Assembly (NCBI RefSeq): GCF_003315075.1
Contig: NZ_QNRJ01000020.1
Span: 1-60,817, forward strand
Source of the DNA: Rossellomorea aquimaris
Lineage (GTDB): Bacteria > Bacillota > Bacilli > Bacillales > Bacillaceae_B
Length of the DNA: 60,817 bases
Direction of reading: 5' to 3'
Shown here: piece by piece, positions 52,985-60,817 of the stretch
How positions within the stretch are numbered: the stretch's first letter is position 1
Layout of the letters: every line of letters starts with the position of its first letter
Notes under the pieces: generated by a model
The model's input: the letters and a program-made list of their open reading frames with translations, nothing else
The model's database searches: none
Told to the model about the DNA's origin: nothing
Translations under genes and position numbers: made by a program

Positions 52985-55900
52985 TTAAATATTAACTAGC
53001 TTACTTCGTGGTGAATTTATTAAGTCTTCTTTTAGTAATTTTGCTAATACTTTTACATAAGGTTGGGTCATTAAGTTTTGGTGATTCCCCGGAATCACTA
53101 AACTTTTTAGTTTGCCTGTAGTACGAGATTCCCAATCTTCATAGCTAACAAGAACATTTAATCCTTCAGCAAACTCTCTTACATGATATAAAGTAACATC
53201 TGATGAAACTTGGCCTTCAATACTATATTTATTCATGATCACTTCATTTGCTCTAATAACTTCTAACTTTCTTCTTAATGATGAAGTGTCCTCCATGTCT
53301 GAAAAGATATTCTCCGCCTTTCCTTTTTCGAGAATAATATCAAAACCTTCATCAACTGATACATTATTAAACGTATTAGAATCGATATTCAATAAATTCC
53401 CATATCTAGTTAATAAAGATTTGATGTTCAGTTCCTTTGGATTCATATCATAACGTGGATGAGTATCAATTAAACCTAAATATTCTACAGTTTCACCGTT
53501 TCTTTCAAGTTGTTTTGCAATTTCATATGCTATAGTACCTCCAAGGGACCAACCTGCAATCATGTACGGGCCTTTCGGTTGCACTGTGAACATTTCTTCA
53601 ATGTATTTTTCAACCATCTTGCTTAATGAATCAATTGCAGGTACTTCAGTTTCGTATCCAAAAGCTTGTATACCATATACCGGTTTCTCAGTAAAATCAA
53701 GGAGTTTAACCAGTTCATAGTAGTTTTCTATTCCTCCATTATGTGGATGAATTAAGAACAATGGAGAGAATTTTTCCTTATTACCCTTTTGTAGAGTTAT
53801 AATACCATCCCTATAAACTTTATAGTTCTTTTCCACCAAATTAGCAATCTTTTCAACAGTAGAAGTTTTATGAAATTCAATTAAAGGAATATTAACATTG
53901 AAAGTATGATTAATCTTAGACAATACTGAAATTGTCTTCAAAGAATCTCCTCCAATATCAAAGAAACTTTCCTTAATACTTATCTGATCAACTAATAGAA
54001 CTTCTCTATAGATATCACATATTTTCTCCTGAATTTTGTTTACTGGTGGAGAATAATAATGATTAATTGCATTAGTTTGTAAACTATTATGTTTTTCTAA
54101 CTCTAATACATTTATTTTTCCATTTGGGGTTAATGGAAAAGAATCTAAAATAACAAACTGAGAGGGAAGCATATACTTTGGTAGTTTTTCTGTTAAGTAT
54201 TCTCTTAAGTTGTTAACATCAAAATCTTTCTCAGTAATTAAAAATGCTTTAATGCTATCATTTTTAATTATAACTTTTGATTCTGATACCAATTGATACG
54301 AATCAATATTCTTTTCAATTTCTAATAATTCTATCCTGTAACCCCTCAACTTCACTTGACTACTATCTTTTCTTCCAATAAATTTCAGGTTTCCATTATT
54401 CAACAAAACCGCCAGATCGCCTGTATTATACATATACATTTCTTTATTACAGAAAGGATCAATGGTGAATTTTTCTTGTGTTAGTTCTACTTTTTCATGA
54501 TACCCTCTGCCTACCCCTAATCCACTAATAAAGACATTTCCAATAACACCAGGAGGTAGAGGATTATTATCTTCATCAAGCAAATACACTTTTGTATTCA
54601 ACAAAGGTTTTCCAATATAATTTTTGTTGTCCTCTTCTATTTTGTATATACAAGACCATATAGTAGTTTCAGTTGGCCCATAAAGATTAAAAAGCTCTGC
54701 ATTAGTTAGGCTCCTTAAGTCTTTTATTACCTTCTCACTGAGTTGTTCTCCTCCTATTAAAATAGTTCGAAGATTATTTAGAAAACAATGTGAATTTTTA
54801 TCTTCAATTAGTAATTTTAGCCTTGAAGGAGTTGTTTGCAATAAAGTGATTGAATGTTTAAGGTAACTGTCATAATCCTGATCAATTTGATTATCAGGTT
54901 TTAGTACCACTTCTATACCATTAACTATAGTCCAAAGTACCTCTAATATTGAAATATCAAAGGATATTGATGTTACAGAGAGCATTTTTTCAATTTGTCT
55001 TAACTTCAAGGATTGGCTCATAGATTCAAAGAAGTTAAATAAGTTCCTCTGTTCAATAATTACTCCCTTTGGACGACCAGTTGTTCCAGAGGTATAAATC
55101 ATATATGCAGCATCATCTAAAGAATTTGTAATATCTACGTCCTCATTAAAAGTTTCATCATTCAATATTTCTTCTAACGCTATATAACGACCTTCTAAAC
55201 CAGGATCTAATTGATTCTTTGTTTTTTCGAAAATAATACCTTTCGAATTACTATCTTCTATCATATGATTAATCCTATTTATAGGTAAACTAGGATCAAT
55301 AGGTAAAAACGCACCACCTGCTTTTAAGATACCAAGAATAGCAACTAAATATTTCTCTGATTTTTCTAACATAACTCCAACAAATTGATTCTTGTCTAGT
55401 AGATATTCATTAGATAGAAAACAAGCGACCTTATCAGATTGAATATCTAATTCTCTATAAGTTACTTCTTTATTTTTATAGTTCACCGCAACTTTATTTG
55501 GGTTATCTTTAACTTGTTGTCTAAACATTTCTTGAACGGTTTTAATATTGTTTAAATTAAAATGTGTTTGATTAGATGGAGTATCTATTAATTTTGGTAA
55601 ATTTTCTTTCATTAATTCTGCCTTAATATAACCTGTATAATCATTATTAACTAACTTATTTAAGATAGTATAAAAATGATTTACCAAATCATTCATTTGT
55701 TCTTCCGACATAAAATTACTATTAGACTTAACTTGAACAAATGTTTTGTTTAAAGTTCTTGAGAACAATAATTCAATTGGAATTTCGGTTTTTTCGTAAT
55801 TTTCTAACTGAAGGTCTGATTTAATGTTCTCTTTTAATTGGGATTCTTTATAAATATAAAAATCTACATAATTAAAGATCGAGTTGAAAATTGGCCCTTT

Positions 55901-58900
55901 TGGACTTTCAACTGTATTCACCATTTCTTTAATTTCTTTTAATGAAATTCTTCCATACTTCTTTATTTTACCTAGCTTTTCTTTTGTATCATTTATTAAA
56001 CCGGCCCATGTTTCCTCTCCTGTAATATTCATTCGCACTGGGACTGTGTTTAAGAAGCAACCGATGATTCTGTCACTGTCTTCACACACTGGTCGATTAT
56101 TTTCTACAACACCAATTGTTAAGTCTTTTTCGTTTGTCACCATATGCATCGCATAGAGGTATGCCATAAAACTTATAGATTTCAAATCAGAATTCAACTC
56201 TTTGGCTATTTTCGTTAAATTGTCTATTAATTTTTGATCTAATTTCCTTACTACTTTGAGTTCTTCAACTTCTCCTGTATTTTTCTCCTCCACATATGGC
56301 AGCTCCAGCACTTTATAATCTGATAATTCCTCTTGCCAATATGACCTTATTTCTTCATCATCTTTTAGGGCAAACTGTTCCACAACATAATCTTTATAGT
56401 TGCTTTTTAAGTTCTCTAACCTATATTCAGGATTATTTTTAATTTCAAAATAGGTATTTGAAAGTTCTGTGAAAAATGAAGCTACACTCCACCCATCCAT
56501 AATAGCGTGGTGGAATGACCACGTTAAACAAATATAACCTTCTCCTAGCAAATAAATTTTGATCCTCCATAAAGGAGCTTTAACAGGTGAAAACGGTTCA
56601 TTTCTATCTTTTTTCAAATGGGTCTTAATAAAGTCTTCTTGCTCACTCTGTTCTAATCCTTCTAGGTTTTCTACCTGTAGCTTAGTTTCCACTTTTTTGT
56701 GAACAAGCTGAACTGGTACCTCATAGTCTTCTAGATTAAACGATGTTCGCAAAATTCCATGTTTATTCATCATTTCTTCAAACGCTTTTTGGAAAATATT
56801 AAGCTTAAAATCATTATCGTTGATTTGATAAACAAATTGATCATGATAAATTGCTTCTTTAGGATTGGCAATAGAGTGATACACCATTCCTAACTCAATG
56901 TCACTCATTGGGAAAATATCTTCTGTTTCTTTAGTGAGTTGAGGGTGTTTTTCTTCAATTCTCTCTTTTAATGATGTGAATTTTAATTGGATATCTTTTA
57001 GGAAGTTTGAAGTGCTCTCCCCTTCTCTCTTTTCGATCAAATCACTAATTTCACCAACAGTTGATTTTTCATATAAATCACTCACATGAAGATTTCTGCC
57101 AAATGCTTTATTTAATTTACTAATAATGCTAATTGACTTAATGGAGTCTCCCCCTAAGTCAAAATAATTATCTTGGAGTCCTACTCTTTTTACCCCAAGT
57201 ACACTTTGCCACACATCAGCTGTAATCTTTTCTGTATTTGAAATCGGCTCTACAAAAGGAGTATCAATTTCAAATTGCTGAACTGGTTCTGGCAGTACTT
57301 TACGGTCAGCTTTCCCATTCGGAGTTAAAGGTATAGCGTCTAAACGGACGAAATAGGAAGGCACACTGTAACTCGGTAACTTTAAAGATAATTCTTTTTT
57401 GATATCAGAGATACTAACCTCTTGTTTACTCACAACATAGGCGCATAAATATTTATCACCATTCTCATTTTCGCGATCAATAACAACACAGTCATCCACA
57501 CCATTGCAATTCACAAGATTCGACTCGATTTCCCCAAGCTCTATCCGGTAACCTCTTATCTTCACTTGGTGATCGATACGCCCTAAGTATTCAATATTAC
57601 CGTCTTCTAACCATCTTCCAATATCGCCAGTCTTGTAAAGTATCATATTAGGGTTAATTGGATTACGAATAAATTTCTCTTTCGTTAAATCTACCTGGTT
57701 AATGTATCCTCTACCAACACCAATACCCGAAATACAAATTTCCCCATTTACACCAATAGGCTGTAATTGATTTTCTTGGTTAAGAATATACAACTGCAAA
57801 TTATCAATTGGCTTTCCTATAGGAACACTATTATATGAGAAACTATTATAGTTATCAGTATCAAAATACGATACATCAACAGTAGCTTCAGTTGGTCCGT
57901 ATAGATTAATTAATTCCACGTCATGATTCTTCTCTTTAATTATTTTTTCGAATTTAACAACATGACTTGGCTTAAGTGCTTCTCCACTCACAAATACCCA
58001 TTTTAGAGATTTAAGTTTCATTAATTCATTCGAATTTTCTTCAAGAAAAGATAAGAATGCGTTGAGCATTGATGGAACAAAGTGCATAGTAGTTACTTTA
58101 TTTTTATATATCTCGTTTGTAACTTGTTCTGGATACTTTTCTTCATCTTTATTTAACAAAAAGACTTTAGATCCTGATAATGTCCACCAAAAAATCTCCC
58201 AAACAGAAACATCAAAAGTAAATGGAGTCTTTTGCATGATTACATCATTACCATTAATAGGATATTTTTTGTTCATCCAATTAATCCTATTAATTACTGA
58301 TCTATGTTCAATCATTACTCCTTTAGGCATACCTGTTGACCCTGAAGTATAAATCACATACGCTAGATGGAACGGTTTTATAACTTTATTTATATTTTCT
58401 TTGCTTTCATTCTTATGTGGTATTTCATTGATATTTATAATATTTCCATTAAAGAAAGTTAGATCTTCTTTTACACTACGATTTACTAGTATTAAACTAC
58501 ATCCACTATCATTCAGCATATATTCTATTCGCTCATCTGGAAATACAGGATTAACTGGTAGGTATGCTGCTCCTGTCTTTAAGATAGCAAAGATACCAAT
58601 GAGCATTTCTTTTGATCGGTCAGTAATTATTCCAATAATCTCATCTGGTTGGATGTTCTTCTCATTGGTTAGTAACCTTGCTAGCTGATTTGCTTCTTTA
58701 TTTAATTCATCGAATGTAAGAATACCTTCATTATATTTTACCGCTACTTTGTTTGGATTATTGATGGCTTGTTTTTCAAGCCATTCAACAAGTGTTGATG
58801 AATCACTTAATTCTTCTGGGTTTTTATTAAATTGGTTTAGTATTACATCTTTTTCATCTTTAGATAAAAAGTTCAAACTTGAAATTTTTCCGTTTCTATT

Positions 58901-60817
58901 TTCTGTGATTCCATAAAGTAATTCTTTGAAATTTCCTAATAAATTTTCAACCTTTTTCTCTTTAAATAATTCAGTGGAATAATCTACACTAAATACAATA
59001 TTGTTTTGTAATTGGTGAATATATAAAGTTATATCAAACTGGGTTGAATTAGTCTGATAAGGAACAGGATTAATTTTAAAGTAAGACGATTCTATATTAC
59101 TCATATTTTCGTTTACCATTACGAATAACGTATTAAATATTGGGGTAGTTCCATGTTTAACCTTTCCAGCTAATATATCTACAATTTTTTCAAAAGGATA
59201 ATCCTGATTTTCAAATGCTTTCAGAGAGTTTTCCTTTACTTCTTTCAAGAAATCATTAAATGTTTTTTCTTTTTGAGGTTTATTCCTTAATGGTAGTGTA
59301 TTTACAAACATTCCTATGGTCTCTTGTAAGTCTGGATGTGAACGACCCACTACAGGAGTACCTACCACTATATCGTCTTGTCCTGTATATTTGTGAAGTA
59401 ACACATTATAAGCAGCTAACAGGGTCATGTACAAAGTACATCCGGTGTCGGCAGCCAATTTCTTTAAGTCATCCGTTAACTCTTCTCCAACTTCTAATGT
59501 CAACCGCTTTCCTTTATTACTTTTTTGCTTAGGCCTCGGGAAATCGGTAGGTAATTCTAAAACCGGGACAGTGTCTGAAAATTCACCACGCCAATACTCT
59601 TCCTGATCTTTAAAACTGCCAGATGCCAACATTTCATTTTGCCATTCAGAAAAATCTTTATATTGGAGTTTTAAGGTAGATAATTCTTTACCTGTGTAGA
59701 GATCCGAAAATTCTTTTATAAAAATATTCATGGAGATACCATCTGAGATGATATGGTGCATATCAAATAAAAACAAATGCTTTTCTTCAGCTAATTTTAA
59801 TAGTTTCACTCTAAATAATGGTGCTTTATCTAACTGAAAAGGTCGGATAAACGACTTAATTATCTCTTCACTACTTGTTTCATGACACTCTTCATATTCT
59901 ATGTCTACTTTTGGGGCATGATGAATTCGTTGGATTGGTTTACCATCCAAGAATTCAAATGAAGTCCGTAGGGATTCATGTCTTTCCATAAGTTTAATGA
60001 AAGCTTCTTTGAATCTTTCTCCATCTAATTCCCCTTCAATTTCAAAAACTCCAGGCATGTTATAGCTCGTGTTAGGTTCTTCTAATTGATCGATAACCAA
60101 TAGACGTTTTTGAGAAGAAGACACTTCATAATACTCTTTTTTCGGCGCTAGGCTAATTTCGTTGAATCCTGTTTCATTTGTCCCTTCCAAAATAAGTGCC
60201 AGTTGTCTAATAGTTGGATTTTCAAAAATTTTGTGTATAGGTAAATCAATATTTAGAACTTTAAATATTGTACTGGCTAAATTTGCAACTTTAAGAGAAT
60301 GACCGCCTAAATCAAAGAAATTGTCATCAGTCCCAATATTTTTAACCCCTAAAACATCCTCCCAAATTTCAACTAACGCCTGTTCCGTCAATGTAGATGG
60401 GGCTACATAATTTTCTTGCAACTCCATCGTTTCTGATATTTCCGGTAGGGCTTTTCGGTCCACTTTTCCATTCGACGTTAATGGAATTGCATCAATCACA
60501 GAGTAAAAGGAAGGTACCATATAACTAGGCAATCTTGTTGATAGATGCTCCTTAACCTGTGAAGGGGTTACATCATTTGTGGTTACATAATACGCGACTA
60601 GTGTTTTGTCTCCTTGATCATTTTCACGATCAATTACTACCGCTTCTTTAATGGAAGGATGCGACATCAACTGTGACTCGATTTCCCCAAGCTCTATCCG
60701 GTATCCTCTTATCTTCACCTGGTGATCGATACGCCCTAAGTATTCAATCTCACCATTCGGCAACAGTCTTGCTAAATCACCTGATCTATACATTTTTTCA
60801 TTTTCACGAAATGGATG
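52985..60817 (-). CDS. Non-ribosomal peptide synthetase, 3' part
   Basis: The gene runs off the right edge; 2610 codons are visible. Domains, numbered from ATG 60793: end of an adenylation domain (TGD-like YRSGDLARLL), PCP1 (LGGHSLK, about 163), condensation (HHIISDG, about 349), adenylation A1 (TSGSTGMPKG, about 819), PCP2 (LGGDSIK, about 1216), condensation (HHAIMDG, about 1431), adenylation A2 (TSGTTGRPKG, about 1904), PCP3 (IGGDSLK, about 2281), thioesterase (GWSLGG, about 2418). By eye the specificity residues read DVWHFSLVDK for A1 (serine, as in EntF) and DILQLGLIWK for A2 (glycine). So the chain ends Ser-Gly and is released by the thioesterase. No epimerase domain is seen. Product unknown. 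Confidence 0.92.
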   Translation of the reverse strand, partial: HPFRENEKMYRSGDLARLLPNGEIEYLGRIDHQVKIRGYRIELGEIESQLMSHPSIKEAVVIDRENDQGDKTLVAYYVTTNDVTPSQVKEHLSTRLPSYMVPSFYSVIDAIPLTSNGKVDRKALPEISETMELQENYVAPSTLTEQALVEIWEDVLGVKNIGTDDNFFDLGGHSLKVANLASTIFKVLNIDLPIHKIFENPTIRQLALILEGTNETGFNEISLAPKKEYYEVSSSQKRLLVIDQLEEPNTSYNMPGVFEIEGELDGERFKEAFIKLMERHESLRTSFEFLDGKPIQRIHHAPKVDIEYEECHETSSEEIIKSFIRPFQLDKAPLFRVKLLKLAEEKHLFLFDMHHIISDGISMNIFIKEFSDLYTGKELSTLKLQYKDFSEWQNEMLASGSFKDQEEYWRGEFSDTVPVLELPTDFPRPKQKSNKGKRLTLEVGEELTDDLKKLAADTGCTLYMTLLAAYNVLLHKYTGQDDIVVGTPVVGRSHPDLQETIGMFVNTLPLRNKPQKEKTFNDFLKEVKENSLKAFENQDYPFEKIVDILAGKVKHGTTPIFNTLFVMVNENMSNIESSYFKINPVPYQTNSTQFDITLYIHQLQNNIVFSVDYSTELFKEKKVENLLGNFKELLYGITENRNGKISSLNFLSKDEKDVILNQFNKNPEELSDSSTLVEWLEKQAINNPNKVAVKYNEGILTFDELNKEANQLARLLTNEKNIQPDEIIGIITDRSKEMLIGIFAILKTGAAYLPVNPVFPDERIEYMLNDSGCSLILVNRSVKEDLTFFNGNIININEIPHKNESKENINKVIKPFHLAYVIYTSGSTGMPKGVMIEHRSVINRINWMNKKYPINGNDVIMQKTPFTFDVSVWEIFWWTLSGSKVFLLNKDEEKYPEQVTNEIYKNKVTTMHFVPSMLNAFLSFLEENSNELMKLKSLKWVFVSGEALKPSHVVKFEKIIKEKNHDVELINLYGPTEATVDVSYFDTDNYNSFSYNSVPIGKPIDNLQLYILNQENQLQPIGVNGEICISGIGVGRGYINQVDLTKEKFIRNPINPNMILYKTGDIGRWLEDGNIEYLGRIDHQVKIRGYRIELGEIESNLVNCNGVDDCVVIDRENENGDKYLCAYVVSKQEVSISDIKKELSLKLPSYSVPSYFVRLDAIPLTPNGKADRKVLPEPVQQFEIDTPFVEPISNTEKITADVWQSVLGVKRVGLQDNYFDLGGDSIKSISIISKLNKAFGRNLHVSDLYEKSTVGEISDLIEKREGESTSNFLKDIQLKFTSLKERIEEKHPQLTKETEDIFPMSDIELGMVYHSIANPKEAIYHDQFVYQINDNDFKLNIFQKAFEEMMNKHGILRTSFNLEDYEVPVQLVHKKVETKLQVENLEGLEQSEQEDFIKTHLKKDRNEPFSPVKAPLWRIKIYLLGEGYICLTWSFHHAIMDGWSVASFFTELSNTYFEIKNNPEYRLENLKSNYKDYVVEQFALKDDEEIRSYWQEELSDYKVLELPYVEEKNTGEVEELKVVRKLDQKLIDNLTKIAKELNSDLKSISFMAYLYAMHMVTNEKDLTIGVVENNRPVCEDSDRIIGCFLNTVPVRMNITGEETWAGLINDTKEKLGKIKKYGRISLKEIKEMVNTVESPKGPIFNSIFNYVDFYIYKESQLKENIKSDLQLENYEKTEIPIELLFSRTLNKTFVQVKSNSNFMSEEQMNDLVNHFYTILNKLVNNDYTGYIKAELMKENLPKLIDTPSNQTHFNLNNIKTVQEMFRQQVKDNPNKVAVNYKNKEVTYRELDIQSDKVACFLSNEYLLDKNQFVGVMLEKSEKYLVAILGILKAGGAFLPIDPSLPINRINHMIEDSNSKGIIFEKTKNQLDPGLEGRYIALEEILNDETFNEDVDITNSLDDAAYMIYTSGTTGRPKGVIIEQRNLFNFFESMSQSLKLRQIEKMLSVTSISFDISILEVLWTIVNGIEVVLKPDNQIDQDYDSYLKHSITLLQTTPSRLKLLIEDKNSHCFLNNLRTILIGGEQLSEKVIKDLRSLTNAELFNLYGPTETTIWSCIYKIEEDNKNYIGKPLLNTKVYLLDEDNNPLPPGVIGNVFISGLGVGRGYHEKVELTQEKFTIDPFCNKEMYMYNTGDLAVLLNNGNLKFIGRKDSSQVKLRGYRIELLEIEKNIDSYQLVSESKVIIKNDSIKAFLITEKDFDVNNLREYLTEKLPKYMLPSQFVILDSFPLTPNGKINVLELEKHNSLQTNAINHYYSPPVNKIQEKICDIYREVLLVDQISIKESFFDIGGDSLKTISVLSKINHTFNVNIPLIEFHKTSTVEKIANLVEKNYKVYRDGIITLQKGNKEKFSPLFLIHPHNGGIENYYELVKLLDFTEKPVYGIQAFGYETEVPAIDSLSKMVEKYIEEMFTVQPKGPYMIAGWSLGGTIAYEIAKQLERNGETVEYLGLIDTHPRYDMNPKELNIKSLLTRYGNLLNIDSNTFNNVSVDEGFDIILEKGKAENIFSDMEDTSSLRRKLEVIRANEVIMNKYSIEGQVSSDVTLYHVREFAEGLNVLVSYEDWESRTTGKLKSLVIPGNHQNLMTQPYVKVLAKLLKEDLINSPRSKLVNI

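Noticed and set aside
1..60817. CRISPR array, tRNA or rRNA genes
   Set aside because: No regularly spaced repeats and no tRNA or rRNA-like conserved segments were noticed; a tRNA scan would settle it.

Overview
The window looks like an accessory (genomic island) stretch of a low-GC Firmicute of the Bacillaceae. The evidence is strong AGGAGG-type ribosome binding sites, an AbrB protein almost like that of Bacillus subtilis, a lysine 2,3-aminomutase gene overlapping a YokU-type gene, a YoqV-type ATP-dependent DNA ligase, IS21-family elements and AT-rich intergenic DNA. Only kamA-yokU (about 4.9-6.6 kb) reads like ordinary chromosomal metabolism. Almost everything else is anti-phage, mobile or specialised-metabolite DNA.

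Layout. 0.4-4.2 kb: a Gabija-like pair (OLD/TOPRIM nuclease plus UvrD-like helicase) on the minus strand. 4.9-6.6 kb: yokU and kamA. 7.4-9.0 kb: copy 1 of an uncharacterised three-gene module (281-aa helix-turn-helix protein plus two small proteins), framed by CACTTTT/AAAAGTG palindromes. 9.2-12.4 kb: three tandem, overlapping tyrosine recombinases (recombinase-in-trio organisation). 12.5-15.9 kb: small genes, a lone primase-polymerase, a broken gene and a ParB-like protein. 16.3-23.6 kb: a coupled operon of a UvrD/Cas4-like helicase-nuclease, a type III modification methylase and a type III restriction subunit. 24.3-25.6 kb: abrB and an ATP-dependent ligase. 26.2-30.7 kb: a giant sacsin-like ATPase with a NO VEIN-type nuclease end. 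31.3-35.2 kb: two tandem dynamin-like GTPases resembling Eleos (LeoA/LeoBC), the larger one ending in a NusA-like KH domain. 35.5-40.2 kb: a 1569-aa STAND NTPase with a Mrr-like N-terminus (Avs-like). 40.3-42.1 kb: a sigma-region-4-like protein, a frameshifted HepT toxin and three small genes.

42.2-48.6 kb is an integrase remnant split by one IS21-family element (A). Element A carries a second, intact IS21-family element (B) inside its istA; excising B with its 7-bp target duplication restores a 516-codon istA frame exactly. 48.7-50.1 kb is copy 2 of the three-gene module. 50.4-52.8 kb is an ankyrin-HelD helicase fusion. 53.0 kb to the right edge is the 3' end of a non-ribosomal peptide synthetase: partial A, PCP, then a serine-type module, a glycine-type module and a thioesterase.

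As a whole, at least five separate predicted phage-defence loci are stacked between recombinases and insertion sequences. The parts I find least explained are the duplicated palindrome-framed module, the sacsin-like ATPase-nuclease, the KH-tailed GTPase of the Eleos-like pair, and the ankyrin-HelD protein beside the peptide synthetase. All family calls are by eye from motifs; no database search was run.
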